Assembly (NCBI RefSeq): GCF_964340395.1
Contig: NC_135549.1
Coordinates: 2,196,001 to 2,260,000 of the forward strand
Origin: Glandiceps talaboti
Taxonomy: Eukaryota; Hemichordata; Enteropneusta; Spengelidae
Direction of reading: 5' to 3'
Length of the DNA: 64,000 bases
Shown: positions 1 through 12,007 of the stretch, piece after piece
Layout of the letters: each line of letters begins with the position of its first letter
How positions within the stretch are numbered: position 1 is the stretch's first letter
Made by a program: the position numbers and the translations under genes
Notes under the pieces: model-generated
Database searches by the model: none
What the model saw: only the letters and a program-made list of their open reading frames with translations
Told to the model about the DNA's origin: nothing

Positions 1-179
1 CTTAGTTTCACTCCCACGTTTGTTTGATGACAGTGGCATAGGTTATTTGACATTTGTCCAAATCCAACAGGAAATGACATGCAGCATATTTTACATTTAC
101 TTATTTTATCTACGACTAAAGGCTTTTCGCACGAACAATAAAATAGACTCAAAGAAGCGGCATTTTTTGCTAATTTACA

Positions 180-312
<133 letters not shown>

Positions 313-544
313 AATATAAAGATAAAGAAAGTGAAACGTGTCTTTACTGTAATTGACATTTCCTTTCGAATTCTGACACATATAAAAGATTTTGGAGAAG
401 CAATTCTTAAAGTGTGTGACTCGGCCTTTTAAAAAACCTCTATACAAAGTTTTGAACATTCTCATTCATAAAAGTACCTTGAAAAATGAAGTTAACTGTC
501 CTTGCTGAATTAAAAATGATGTAAATCGCCTTTTTCCCTATTAG

Positions 545-1371
545 TTGGATTTATCATCGTTAAAGTCTATCCATGGATTTGTCGATGAATTCCATAGTAC
601 TGGAAAGCCTCTACATGTCCTCCTCAACAACGCTGGATTTTCGGCTGGAAAGTTGGGCCGCCTGGAAACAGAGGACGGATACGAGATGACGTTTGGTGTC
701 AATCACCTGGGTTAGTAGTTTGACTTATCATTCGTTGCACGTGAGAATTCAATAATTCACCATAAACATCACGACTGTATAACATCATTAGTGTCTCGTA
801 AGTCTGGGGTTATAATCATCTCACGTGAGCCTGTACAATATAAGCCTTGTTGTACAAAGTCAGCCAACGGGTATGTGTAGCCTAAGGTCGAATGCATCAG
901 GGAGAATTTTGTGTATCATTAAAAAAGTAATAGTAAAATAAGTGCCTACGGTCAGCAAAACAACAACATCAAAATAGCTAACATAAAAATAGTCAATATT
1001 TCGGAGTTAACCCTACATCCAAATTCTAAGTTCTCAACATCTGAAATTGTGTGGGGAAGATTTCACGTGCTTATAATGATGATATAATTACAATGATATA
1101 TCTCTCATAATCTCATAAGTATGCCGGGGATTTCAACTCTGAATGAAGGCTTAATCCCTAAACGTCAGCGTTAACGTTGTTTCGCCATTTTTTTGACATT
1201 GAATTGGTCGAGGACACATTTTATCTTACCAACTTTCATGTAAAACTATGTTGTTTTATCGTCACGAACACACTTTTTCTTTTATACAAAGAAACAAATA
1301 AAGTTGGATTCCATTTGATAGACCTTTATGTCAATCAGACAGAAATATTTGACGGCTATATATGTAGGTGG

Positions 1372-1441
<70 letters not shown>

Positions 1442-4400
1442 GGTGGTGGTGGTGGTGGTGGTGGTGATGGTGATGATGATGATGGTATGGAAAGCCGGTT
1501 GGGACCATCGTCGACAACGCTACATTGCATAGAAAAAGCCTATCAAAGTCGTCGTCGTCATCGGCTGTTGTCGACGATAAAACTAGCTACACACGCCAAT
1601 GTGGACCTTCATCGTCGTCGTCATCACCATCACCATGCATACAAAAGTTTTCGTCATCGTTGGCCAAGTATGCGACATCATCGTTGATGCCTTGTAACAA
1701 GTTCGTCATCGTCGATGGCCTAATATACTATGCGACACCATCGATGTTGAAAAATGCACATGCGCAGAAGATGCCTTTTAACAAAGTTGTTGTCGTTGGC
1801 AACCTTGCAACATGCATCGTCGTTGGCCGAGGGCGACGATGACAACAAGAAGTGCTTGCACCAATGGCACTCGGACAAAACAGCGTCAACAGCTAGCGTT
1901 GAGGACGTAAATGCAACACTTTTATCGTGTTTATTTCCGGCTGTTTATACTCATAGCTTGTATTTTCAAAGAATCTGGGTTGTATTCATGACTGACATTT
2001 CTAACCCCATGTATGGAAAGCCGGTTGGGACCATCGTCATCAACGCTACATTGCATAGAAAAAGCCTATCAAAGTCGTCGTCGTCATCGGCTGTTGTCGA
2101 CGATAAAACTAGCTACACACGCCAATGTGGACCTTCATCGTCGTCGTCATCAACATCACCATGCATGCAAAAGTTTTCGTCATCGTTGGCCAAGTATGCG
2201 ACATCATCGTTGATGCCTTATTTGCGACACCACCGATGTTGAAAAACGCACATGCGCAGAAGATGCCTTTGCGTCTTCGTCGACGGTCTAAATCAAGAAT
2301 ACTAAAAATAGCCTTTGCAACACCATCGATGGAACCCATCGATGGTGTTGCAAAGGCTATTTTTAGTCGCAACTTTGTAACATGCATCGTCGTTGGCCGA
2401 GGGCGACGATGACATCATGCGACATCATCGAGGCAACTTACCAGTGTACATTGACGATATCCAACACCGGTACTCGGCGATACTTTAATACCATGAAAAA
2501 CAAACCCATAAAAAACGTAACGCCTTAAGTGTAAATAAACGTTTAGTAAATAAACGATTTTTTCTTGATCTCTAATTAATGTGTGTCTGATATTACGTTT
2601 TATTTGTAGCCCTGTTTGAGAAAAATATTTTTAGCGAAACACAAGTAGGAAAACCAAAACTACACCCAAGGGATCATCAAAATATCATAATGATTATGAT
2701 GACTACATCTCAAAATGACATGCTAAATTTATTTCCCTACACACTATGACAACTTGACATGATAAATACTGAACACTGCCGAGTTCCAGGCATGGGGTTA
2801 GAAATGTCAGTCATGAATACAACCCAGATTCTTTGAAAATACAAGCTATGAGTATAAACAGCCGGAAATAAACACGATAAAAGTGTTGCATTTACGTCCT
2901 CAACGCTAGCTGTTGACGCTGTTTTGTCCGAGTGCCATTGGTGCAAGCACTTCTTGTTGTCATCGTCGCCCTCGGCCAACGACGATGCATGTTGCAAGGT
3001 TGCCAACGACAACAACTTTGTTAAAAGGCATCTTCTGCGCATGTGCATTTTTCAACATCGATGGTGTCGCATAGTATATTAGGCCATCGACGATGACGAA
3101 CTTGTTACAAGTATGGAAAGCCGGTTGGGACCATCGTCATCAACGCTACATTGCATAGAAAAAGCCTATCAAAGTCGTCGTCGTCATCGGCTGTTGTCGA
3201 CGATAAAACTAGCTACACACGCCAATGTGGACCTTCATCGTCGTCGTCATCAACATCACCATGCATGCAAAAGTTTTCGTCATCGTTGGCCAAGTATGCG
3301 ACATCATCGTTGATGCCTTATTTGCGACACCACCGATGTTGAAAAACGCACATGCGCAGAAGATGCCTTTGCGTCTTCGTCGACGGTCTAAATCAAGAAT
3401 ACTAAAAATAGCCTTTGCAACACCATCGATGGAACCCATCGATGGTGTTGCAAAGGTTATTTTTAGTCGCAACTTTGTAACATGCATCGTCGTTGGCCGA
3501 GGGCGACGATGACATCATGCGACATCATCGAGGCAACTTACCAGTGTACATTGACGATATCCAACACCGGTACTCGGCGATACTTTAATACCATGAAAAA
3601 CAAACCCATAAAAAACGTAACGCCTTAAGTGTAAATAAACGTTTAGTAAATAAACGATTTTTTCTTGATCTCTAATTAATGTGTGTCTGATATTACGTTT
3701 TATTTGTAGCCCTGTTTGAGAAAAATATTTTTAGCGAAACACAAGTAGGAAAACCAAAACTACACCCAAGGGATCATCAAAATATCATAATGATTATGAT
3801 GACTACATCTCAAAATGACATGCTAAATTTATTTCCCTACACACTATGACAACTTGACATGATAAATACTGAACACTGCCGAGTTCCAGGCATGGGGTTA
3901 GAAATGTCAGTCATGAATACAACCCAGATTCTTTGAAAATACAAGCTATGAGTATAAACAGCCGGAAATAAACACGATAAAAGTGTTGCATTTACGTCCT
4001 CAACGCTAGCTGTTGACGCTGTTTTGTCCGAGTGCCATTGGTGCAAGCACTTCTTGTTGTCATCGTCGCCCTCGGCCAACGACGATGCATGTTGCAAGGT
4101 TGCCAACGACAACAACTTTGTTAAAAGGCATCTTCTGCGCATGTGCATTTTTCAACATCGATGGTGTCGCATAGTATATTAGGCCATCGACGATGACGAA
4201 CTTGTTACAAGGCATCAACGATGATGTCGCATACTTGGCCAACGATGACGAAAACTTTTGTATGCATGGTGATGGTGATGACGACGACGATGAAGGTCCA
4301 CATTGGCGTGTGTAGCTAGTTTTATCGTCGACAACAGCCGATGACGACGACGACTTTGATAGGCTTTTTCTATGCAATGTAGCGTTGATGACGATGGTCC

Positions 4401-7400
4401 CAACCGGCTTTCCATATACAAGGCATCAACGATGATGTCGCATACTTGGCCAACGATGACGAAAACTTTTGTATGCATGGTGATGGTGATGACGACGACG
4501 ATGAAGGTCCACATTGGCGTGTGTAGCTAGTTTTATCGTCGACAACAGCCGATGACGACGACGACTTTGATAGGCTTTTTCTATGCAATGTAGCGTTGTC
4601 GACGATGGTCCCAACCGGCTTTCCATACCCATGCCTGGAACTCGGCAGTGTTCAGTATTTATCATGTCAAGTTGTCATAGTGTGTAGGGAAATAAATTTA
4701 GCATGTCATTTTGAGATGTAGTCATCATAATCATTATGATATTTTGATGATCCCTTGGGTGTAGTTTTGGTTTTCCTACTTGTGTTTCGCTAAAAATATT
4801 TTTCTCAAACAGGGCTACAAATAAAACGTAATATCAGACACACATTAATTAGAGATCAAGAAAAAATCGTTTATTTACTAAACGTTTATTTACACTTAAG
4901 GCGTTACGTTTTTTATGGGTTTGTTTTTCATGGTATTAAAGTATCGCCGAGTACCGGTGTTGGATATCGTCAATGTACACTGGTAAGTTGCCTCGATGAT
5001 GTCGCATGATGTCATCGTCGCCCTCGGCCAACGACGATGCATGTTACAAAGTTGCGACTAAAAATAGCCTTTGCAACACCATCGATGGGTTCCATCGATG
5101 GTGTTGCAAAGGCTATTTTTAGTATTCTTGATTTAGACCGTCGACGAAGACGCAAAGGCATCTTCTGCGCATGTGCGTTTTTCAACATCGGTGGTGTCGC
5201 AAATAAGGCATCAACGATGATGTCGCATACTTGGCCAACGATGACGAAAACTTTTGCATGCATGGTGATGTTGATGACGACGACGATGAAGGTCCACATT
5301 GGCGTGTGTAGCTAGTTTTATCGTCGACAACAGCCGATGACGACGACGACTTTGATAGGCTTTTTCTATGCAATGTAGCGTTGATGACGATGGTCCCAAC
5401 CGGCTTTCCATATGATGGTGGTGGTGGTGGTGGTGGTGGTGGTGGTGGTGGTGGTGGTGGTGATGATGATGATGATGGTGATGGTATCACATTTTTCATT
5501 TAGGTCATTTTCTACTGACAAACTTATTACTTGAAGACTTGAAGAAAACTGCCAAAGAATGTGGAGAATCCAGGATTATTATGACGTCATCAAAACTTCA
5601 TGATCCATCAAATCTAGGAGGTAGAAAAGGTAAATCCATGTACATGTACATTTATCTCAGTTGTTGATGTTACTTGATATTATTGAATGTGGTTCTTATC
5701 GAACTATCTCATTGGAACTGAACGGAATTAAATATTATAAAGCGGGGATATTAACGTAGAACAGCATGGATCATCATGATTTTAGTTTGAACTTCAGGCA
5801 CATATAGCTTTAATATCTTCTCTCAGACTGTACACTTGTTTCATCTTGTGTTCAAATTGCTAAAGCATGTGATATCGTAAAGGTGAAAAGAGCTCTGTAT
5901 GTCGAAACGTTCACCATACATTTATGAATTATGCTTTAAAAACTTCCAAGTTCGTAACATGTATAAACTATGTCGAACTAAGACTGGGTGTGATCGGTTA
6001 TAAAACACCAAATTTGAAGTTTCAGTGGAACTCGTGCCTTGAGAATATCCCAGCCTGATACATGTTACTCTTACACCGCCCAAGCATACAAGTGTAAGTC
6101 GGAATACTGCGTTATTTTTGGACCAAAGCTAATCAACCTTCCAGCTTTTATTCCAACAATGACGTGAATCACGTGATGTTGTCTCATTCCATTCCAGGTT
6201 TGCCTGCTCATCTAGACTTTGACAACATTATGCTTGCTAACGAGGGTACATTTGACAGTGTTTTAGCTTACAAAAACTCTAAACTTGCTAATATACTGTT
6301 TACGTACGAATTGGCTAGAAGACTTGAAGGTACTGGAGTCACTAGCAATGCTTTCCATCCAGGTACGATGCTGAATCCTTTACACACGTACATCTATACA
6401 GTTCTTGTAGAATATAATTGATAGATAAAAAGGTGACTTTTTGAACTACAACTTATGAAATTCGCAATGGTATTAAATTCGATGGTTGCATGGTATCTGA
6501 GTGTGTTATGTATGTATGTATGTATGTATGTATGTATGTATGTATGTATGTATGTATGTATGTATGTATGTATGTATGTACTGTATGTATGTATGTATGT
6601 ATATACATAAGTGTATGAGTGTGTAACTCTTGACATACGGTTTATCATAACTATTTTCCCTATTTTCGAAATTAGGTTTCATTGCATCTACACAGTTATT
6701 ACGTCATTTTGGTTGGTCGCTAAAAATGACGATGTACCTATTGTATCCCATAATGAAATGGTATGGTGCAGTCCATCCTTTACAACACGCTGCTGAAATG
6801 ATGGCGTTCTTAGCAACAGATCTAACTCTTAAAGGTATGAAAGGTATTAAGGTACAGATTTACAGTAGTGGTAGTATCCATTTTTTCATGACTGTATACA
6901 GTTGTGGGTGTAGCACTAGACTTGTTGAAAGACATACCATTGAAATAATATCGACCTTTAATAGCTACCCGTTAACATCAAATACAGGAGACTATAGATT
7001 AGATGGAGGAAATGAGGAATGGCAAGAAATGGCTGGTGGAAAAAAACTCAAAATACCAAATAATCGATCGATAACTACTAATCCATAATAACGAGAATAA
7101 GGTCCCAAATGGTCCAAATGTTAGACACTCCCCTCGAACATAATTTGTATTATGATGTATACATACGATTGAAATCGCAAAAAATATTGAGCAGGGCACG
7201 GACTTTCTACTGCTCATTGGCTTTGAGCCTTTGGCGCAAGGAATAAATTATCTTACTATGTAGTGAGTTCTCTGGGATGGACCAGATTTACTGAGATGTT
7301 ACCAATAATGCACACAATATATAAATCTGAGGGCGTGATTTTCAAGTCACATGTATATCATTTCACCACCTGAGGGCGACCTTCAAGAGAACGGTGCAAT

Positions 7401-7813
7401 GAATTCGAACGTCGATATCATGAGAACATGTAACTGGAAGTTTTACTCAACAAGTTACTTAGTATTCAAAGTCAAAGTCCTATCGGCAGGTAGCACAACA
7501 CCAGAAACAATGCTTAATATTTCTACAATGTTGATTGAGTACTTTCTGCGAAGAACTCGAAAGCATTCGTTTTAAACTTCTAAAACTGTGCTGGTTATTG
7601 CTTTTCAAAAGTTCACACTTGCTTAACTATCCTTTAATTTTCATTTATTACATCCTTTTAGGTATAACTGGAAAATACTTTGAGAATTTTGAAGAAATCC
7701 AAAGTTCGAAGGAATCACAGAACCAAGCTGTTGCTTCAAAACTATGGAGGCTTAGTGAAGAATTAGTGCACTTGACAACACTGGAGGAAACAAAATATGA
7801 AACAACTACATGA
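545..7813 (+). CDS. Retinol dehydrogenase-like short-chain dehydrogenase (3' five exons, 5' partial)
   Basis: Five exons join in frame: 545-710, 5504-5629, 6198-6362, 6676-6834 and 7662-7813 (stop TGA). All are phase-1 GT-AG junctions and give 255 residues. Seen: LLNNAG, the conserved SDR loop, in the first exon; IIMTSSK, with the catalytic Ser, in the second; and YKNSK, the YxxxK catalytic motif, in the third. The C-terminal TGKYF...LWRLSEELV resembles the tail of RDH11-14/WWOX-type SDRs. The cofactor-binding TGxxxGIG exon lies upstream of the window. Family knowledge: NAD(P)(H)-dependent oxidoreductases, usually ER or mitochondrial membrane, acting on retinoids, sterols or lipid aldehydes. 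The substrate cannot be told here. The intron 711-5503 carries the nested transposon cluster. RDH versus another DHRS/WWOX-like member is unresolved. Confidence 0.88.
1374..1485. repeat. (GAT)n/(GGT)n microsatellite, left part of a split target
   Basis: GAT repeats switch to GGT and back to GAT. The matching right part is 5413-5488. The block was split by insertion of the 1305-bp element that starts at 1486. The 6-bp duplication TGATGG belongs to this microsatellite. Confidence 0.9.
2301..2367. repeat. Perfect 32-bp-arm palindrome inside transposon copy 2
   Basis: Two perfectly complementary 32-bp arms (2301-2332 and 2336-2367) are separated by 3 bp. The same hairpin occurs at 3401-3467 in copy 3, with one C-to-T change at 3457, and at 5057-5123 in copy 1. 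Confidence 0.95.
3112..4416 (+). mobile_element. Innermost copy (3), uninterrupted 1305-bp transposon
   Basis: It starts with TATGGAAAGCC at 3112 and ends with GGCTTTCCATA at 4416. It is flanked by TACAAG at 3106-3111 and 4417-4422. Length is 1305 bp, the same as the reconstructed copies 1 and 2. The unduplicated target (one TACAAG) can be read inside copy 3 itself at about 4200-4215. Open frames of 63-105 residues in it are Ser/Arg/His-rich repeat translations without recognisable domains. Confidence 0.93.
6508..6602. repeat. (TATG)n microsatellite in SDR intron
   Basis: Roughly 23 tandem TATG/GTAT units with one interruption near 6580 (ACTG). It lies between the SDR exons ending 6362 and starting 6676. 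Confidence 0.95.
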
Positions 7814-8187
7814 CTATGTACATTCCCTATGTGGGAGAGTATAGTACATGAAGTGCCTTCAAGATGGCAATTAGCATACTTGAAGATACAAGAAGAGGGA
7901 TTTGACATAATTATAAATGATTCCTTTTATCTCACAAAACTAATACTAACTTTGCAAGAGTGGTAGTATAACACTTTTTGTGAGAGCAGAAACATAACTC
8001 TCAAGAATGATCAGTAAAATGCCATGCTACTGTACATCTGAGAACAATGTGAATTGAAAAATTTTGACTTCAAGAATGTTGTTGACCTGCATTCTGACAG
8101 TAGAAAATACATTATGTTTTCCATGAAGAGACACAGCCAAAATGTGTAGTATGTATTACGTTATTTATTAACAGTCCAGCAGACACA

Positions 8188-8193
8188 AATAAA
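8188..8193 (+). terminator. Candidate polyadenylation signal of the SDR gene
   Basis: AATAAA, followed by a second overlapping AATAAA, lies about 375 bp after the SDR stop codon. It is the first canonical hexamer downstream on this strand that I noticed. It is a plausible 3' end, not proven. Confidence 0.45.
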
Positions 8194-9851
8194 TAAATAT
8201 ATAAAAACGAAAGTTTCAAAGGTGAAAACAAGAATGGACAGATCAACATTTACAACATAGACAATTTATCATGATTTTATACCATTCTACTGGTACTATC
8301 CTAAGTCACCACATTAAATATCCCTGGTTTACAATTAATTGCACACAATTCCAAATATTCAACAGTGAATTTTCATTGGCATATCATTAATATCCTAACC
8401 GTTCACATTTGAAACTCAAAAGCTGAATCTGCACATAGAAATATTGTTAAGTTTTACACTGAGATTGTACAATGAACTACATGATGAACTACTCTGAGGA
8501 TAGTCACAAACTGAACATCAGGCATTATTAACCGATGTTAAACATTTTTGACCGATATTCATACTGTCTGCAGAAATACATTTCACTTTCAGATACATGA
8601 CATAATGTATTCAAGTCTGAGAAAATAAATTTTTTGCAGAATTTCATTTTCTTGTTCATAAAGTTGTCACCAAGGACAAGGATTTTGAAGCTCAATGAAT
8701 GAATCAAACTAAAATTCCTACCCTTGGAGAAAACACATTCTATTTGTTGACTTGTGTGATAACTGGATACAGTCTGACAAATATGATATCAGTAAGAGAT
8801 GAAGAAATCACACACTTCTTATTGAATTCAAGACCACTTATATAGCTACAATATCTACATCAGAAAAACATCTGATATCAACTATACACTATACACTATA
8901 TATATATTCCTTTGTATTGGAAATGAGTTGTTATTTGAATCACTTTCTCCTTTGTAGAATTGTAGGAGTATCAAAATCAAGTCTTTGCACAGATTTTTGC
9001 AAGTTGATAGATCTACTGTTGATGTTAGATGTAGATTTAAAACTATCAGATGCATTTTACAGATATTTAAAACTGTAAATATTATAGCTGTATTAGAATA
9101 AAAATACAATAAGTAAATAAAGTATGCATAAACTGATGGTTCCCTTCTGTGAGAAAATAAAACTTTTGACTCATGAAACTGATTTACAATTAATTTCATT
9201 ATTGCAGTCTCTTATCCAGTAATGTGGAAATGTACATTTCATGAACACCCAGTGCAAAATGAAATATCTTTAAATCTCACAAGGTTATTACATAGAGATT
9301 CAGTCACATGATGCATACACTCTTTACAATCTCCTGTAGATCAAAGGTATGAAACTGGTTTGCAAAGAACACAATCAAACCAATTGTATTAATTAGCTAG
9401 TACAGACGAAATGAAATGCCAATGAAAAAAGTGTTTGAGAAATTTAAAACATTATTGAATGATAAGCTGTTAATCTACATAATATTGCTACAAGAAAATT
9501 TGTTGATTTTACAAATGTGTTCAACTAGTTCCCAAAGACTAAATTCTGTACAATATTGAGCCTGGTACACCATGTTAGTATACAAAGATATTTTAGTCAC
9601 CACAATTTTTCATGTTTCTCACTCTCAGCAAAAAATGTGTAGAATGTAAGATACACAGTGTCATTCCATCCTCACTGGCCTGCTCTATCAAAGGGTTGAT
9701 TGATGTGTGACAGCATCCATGACCAATGTGTCATGGTGTATCTTACAAACTATGTTGTCAGTCAAAAATGTCCTGGTTTTCAGTATTTTGGAAGGAGTTT
9801 GGTAGATGTGTCATACAAATGATTAAAATCAAGTTTATATATTTATTATAA
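8194..9851. other. Intergenic AT-rich sequence without recognised gene
   Basis: No reading frame with a recognisable product on either strand. The frame at 8882-9199 (-) has no domain signature and the base composition of surrounding intergenic DNA. Nothing else is seen before the inverted repeat at 9852. Confidence 0.6.
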
Positions 9852-10117
9852 GGGGTGAACAAATCCACTGGTCCTGGGTTCAGGACTAGCAATTTTTTTG
9901 GGCAGACCACTCAAATTTGACCTTGTCTGGTCCGTCGGACCAGTTCCGTACTGTTAATAACTATGTTAAAACGTCGTCTGAACATACAGATTCATAGGCA
10001 AGATTTAATGTTTCACATAAGCGGGACTTGGGACCATAAATTCTTTCAGCAGGACCACTGGATTTTTTAAGTCACTGGTCCAGGGACCACCAGTTCACAA
10101 AATGATTTGTTCACCCC
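9852..10117. mobile_element. MITE-like element with 14-bp perfect terminal inverted repeats
   Basis: GGGGTGAACAAATC at 9852-9865 is exactly reverse-complemented at 10104-10117. The interior repeats CACTGGTCC / GGACCA motifs in both orientations, so the 266 bp can fold extensively. No clear target-site duplication was found. It is non-coding. Confidence 0.7.
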
Positions 10118-10591
10118 AGACTATGTACGATAGTTCTGAATTTCAGTACAGTGACTTATCATTTACAATATAGAATTGAATAATGTAATACTGTAAAAAA
10201 TACACACTGCCTAAATTTGATAAAGTTTGGAGTACAATAGTGGTCCAAGTAGGGACGACATTAATAAAACAAATGAAGGACAAAGCATGTGATTTCTTTA
10301 GTATGAGGCTGGAGTGGGATTTAGGGTTTTTGACCAAAATAAGTTTTCGTTTAAAATTTTTTTTCCACAGCCAAATTTTTCATGGATGCACTTGTTTGTG
10401 TATATAGATGGAGTAAAACTGAAAGACACTTTTTCCCTTTTCACATAGTAGTCTAGTGTCTGTTTTCATTAGAGGTGAAACATTGTGAAATATCAGCCAG
10501 TTTAGATGGGGTTGGGGGTCTGTGGCAAACTACAGGATTGTAGTATTTTATCAAACCTGAAAGATGCCTTCTATTTATATAATGATGGTTA

Positions 10592-11180
10592 CGTAAGTGG
10601 ACCAATGGTTGGACCTTTCAGACATAAGTGGACCAACGGTTGGACCTTTCAGATGTAAGTGGATCAACGGTTGGACCTTTCAGACGTAAGTTGACCAACA
10701 GTTGAACGTTTCAGACGTAAGTGGACCAATGGTTGGACCTTTCAGACGTAAGTGGATCAACGGTTGGACCTTTCAGACGTAAGTCGATCAACGGTTGGAC
10801 CTTTCAGACGTAAGTGGACCAACGGTTGGACGTTTCAGACGTAAGTGGACCAACGGTTGGACCTTTCAGACGTAAGTGGACCAACGGTTGGACCTTTCAG
10901 ACGTAAGTGGACCAACGGTTGAACGTTTCAGACGTAAGTGGACCAATGGTTGGACCTTTCAAACGTAAGTGGACCAACGGTTGGACCTTTCAGACGTAAG
11001 TGGACCAATGGTTGGACCTTTTAGATGTAAGTGGACCAATGGTTGGACCTTTCAGACGTAAGTGGACCAATGGTTGGACCTTTCAGATGTAAGTGGACCA
11101 ATGGTTGGACCTTTCAGACGTAAGTGGACCAATGGTTGGACCTTTCAGACGTAAGTGGACCAATGGTTGGACCTTTCAGT
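10592..11180. repeat. 31-bp minisatellite, about 19 units
   Basis: The unit is GTAAGTGGACCAACGGTTGG followed by ACCTTTCAGAC, with scattered substitutions (AACGG/AATGG, CAGAC/CAGAT). It lies between the SDR 3' region and the 3' end of the CARD gene. Each unit contains a consensus-like acceptor (CCTTTCAG) and donor (GTAAGT). Confidence 0.97.
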
Positions 11181-11437
11181 CTATATTTTATCCTTCATAT
11201 ATTGATCTTTTGATGTAGGGCCTTATCTATGACATAACTGATACACTTCTAGAATTGGAAATATAAATATGTCTGTTATCAAGAAGACATCTTAATATTA
11301 GGAAGTTCTGTATGTTCTACCAGGCTTTGACAGCCTAACTAAATAATCTTTCTGAACCGAATTGCTAAAAAAGTTCGAGTGGCACAACTTCTCTTTAAAA
11401 GTTAGTAGTTCATATAAATACACAGTTTCCAACAAAG

Positions 11438-12007
11438 TTACTTCTTCTTAGCCTTGGACTTGATATTAATAGTAGTATTCTGACCACCCATGATAACAAA
11501 ATTACCACGTCCTTTGATATCAGCAACATTAGTGGTTCTCGTTGACTGCGATTGATGCTTCATCGTCACATTAGCTTTGCCACCAGATGCAACAGCTTGG
11601 TTTGGTGCACCACCAGCCGTGTCTGTCTGTTCTTCCTTTGACTGTCGAGTATAGGCGAGGAGCGCACGTCCATTTTCAGTCTCTTTGACACCGACCCCAA
11701 CTTCTTCTTTTTCAGTGACACCAATGTTCTGTACAATAGTTTGGTCAAGTTTTTCGACCAGGTGTGGATAGGGCTCTTCAAGGGCTTTACGAAATTCCGG
11801 ATACGCGTTCGGATTCGTGGATTTTTCTAAAAGATTTAAAAGTCTTGCTGCCCTATCTTGTCTTGTTTTCTCTGCTCTGATTCGCTCATCGTCGTCGATG
11901 TCAAAAGTGAATGAAGCGATCAAGTGATCAAGAACGTACTTCACATCCAAGTCTTTCACTAACTCGACGCGATTGACACGAAGACGGCGAATTTCCTCTT
12001 CTTTCAT
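11438..12007 (-). CDS. CARD-domain protein with C-terminal RHIM-like motif
   Basis: Single-exon frame of 189 residues with an A at -3 of the ATG and a TAA stop. Residues 7-90 read as a death-fold CARD: LRVNRVELVKDLDVKYVLDH, then IRAEKTRQDRAARLLNLLEK and the PEFRKALEE...YPHLVEKL helix typical of CARDs. Residues 95-160 are polar linker rich in Gln, Thr and Gly. Residues 162-183 contain FVIMGGQNTTINI; VIMGGQN (171-177) fits the RHIM core pattern [IV]x[IVLM]GxxN except for Ile in place of the usual Gln. The tail is KSKAKKK. Family knowledge: CARDs nucleate homotypic innate-immune or cell-death assemblies, and RHIMs form signalling amyloids. Inference: a small adaptor linking CARD and amyloid signalling. 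No NACHT, kinase or protease domain is present. Confidence 0.87.
   Translation of the reverse strand: MKEEEIRRLRVNRVELVKDLDVKYVLDHLIASFTFDIDDDERIRAEKTRQDRAARLLNLLEKSTNPNAYPEFRKALEEPYPHLVEKLDQTIVQNIGVTEKEEVGVGVKETENGRALLAYTRQSKEEQTDTAGGAPNQAVASGGKANVTMKHQSQSTRTTNVADIKGRGNFVIMGGQNTTINIKSKAKKK

Larger units (their letters stand above)
2012..4627 (+). mobile_element. Middle copy (2) of the 1305-bp transposon, interrupted by copy 3
   Basis: TATGGAAAGCC starts at 2012 and its inverse ends at 4627. The flanks are CCCATG at 2006-2011 and 4628-4633. Removing copy 3 and one duplication gives exactly 1305 bp. The intact pre-insertion site (CCCATG once, within the same context) survives in copies 2 and 3 near 2785-2800 and 3885-3900 on the opposite strand. 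This confirms insertion into a sister element. Confidence 0.92.
1486..5412 (-). mobile_element. Outer copy (1) of a 1305-bp inverted-repeat transposon, interrupted by copy 2
   Basis: The element begins TATGGAAAGCCGG at 1486 and ends with its reverse complement at 5412. It is flanked by TGATGG at 1480-1485 and 5413-5418. Subtracting the nested insertion (2012-4627 plus one 6-bp duplication) leaves 1305 bp. Orientation is opposite to copies 2 and 3. Terminal inverted repeats are about 205 bp and rich in CATCGTCG/GTTGGCC sub-repeats. No transposase frame is seen, so it is non-autonomous. From memory of the TE literature, 6-bp duplications with TAY...RTA termini are typical of the IS3EU superfamily; this assignment is tentative. 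Confidence 0.9.

Noticed and set aside
2301-2367. Perfect hairpin considered as a miRNA precursor
   Set aside because: The perfect 32-bp arms with a 3-bp loop recur in every transposon copy and are a structural part of the element. No evidence of a processed RNA.
1486-5412. Set of 63-105-residue Ser/Arg/His-rich frames as possible small proteins
   Set aside because: They repeat within the transposon's inverted repeats, lack domains and occur on both strands. They are better explained by the CATCGTCG sub-repeats.
1486-5412. Possibility that the palindromic cluster is a sequencing hairpin artefact
   Set aside because: A fold-back artefact would give one simple mirror image. Instead three different exact 6-bp duplications and identical 1305-bp lengths are found, as expected of real insertions.
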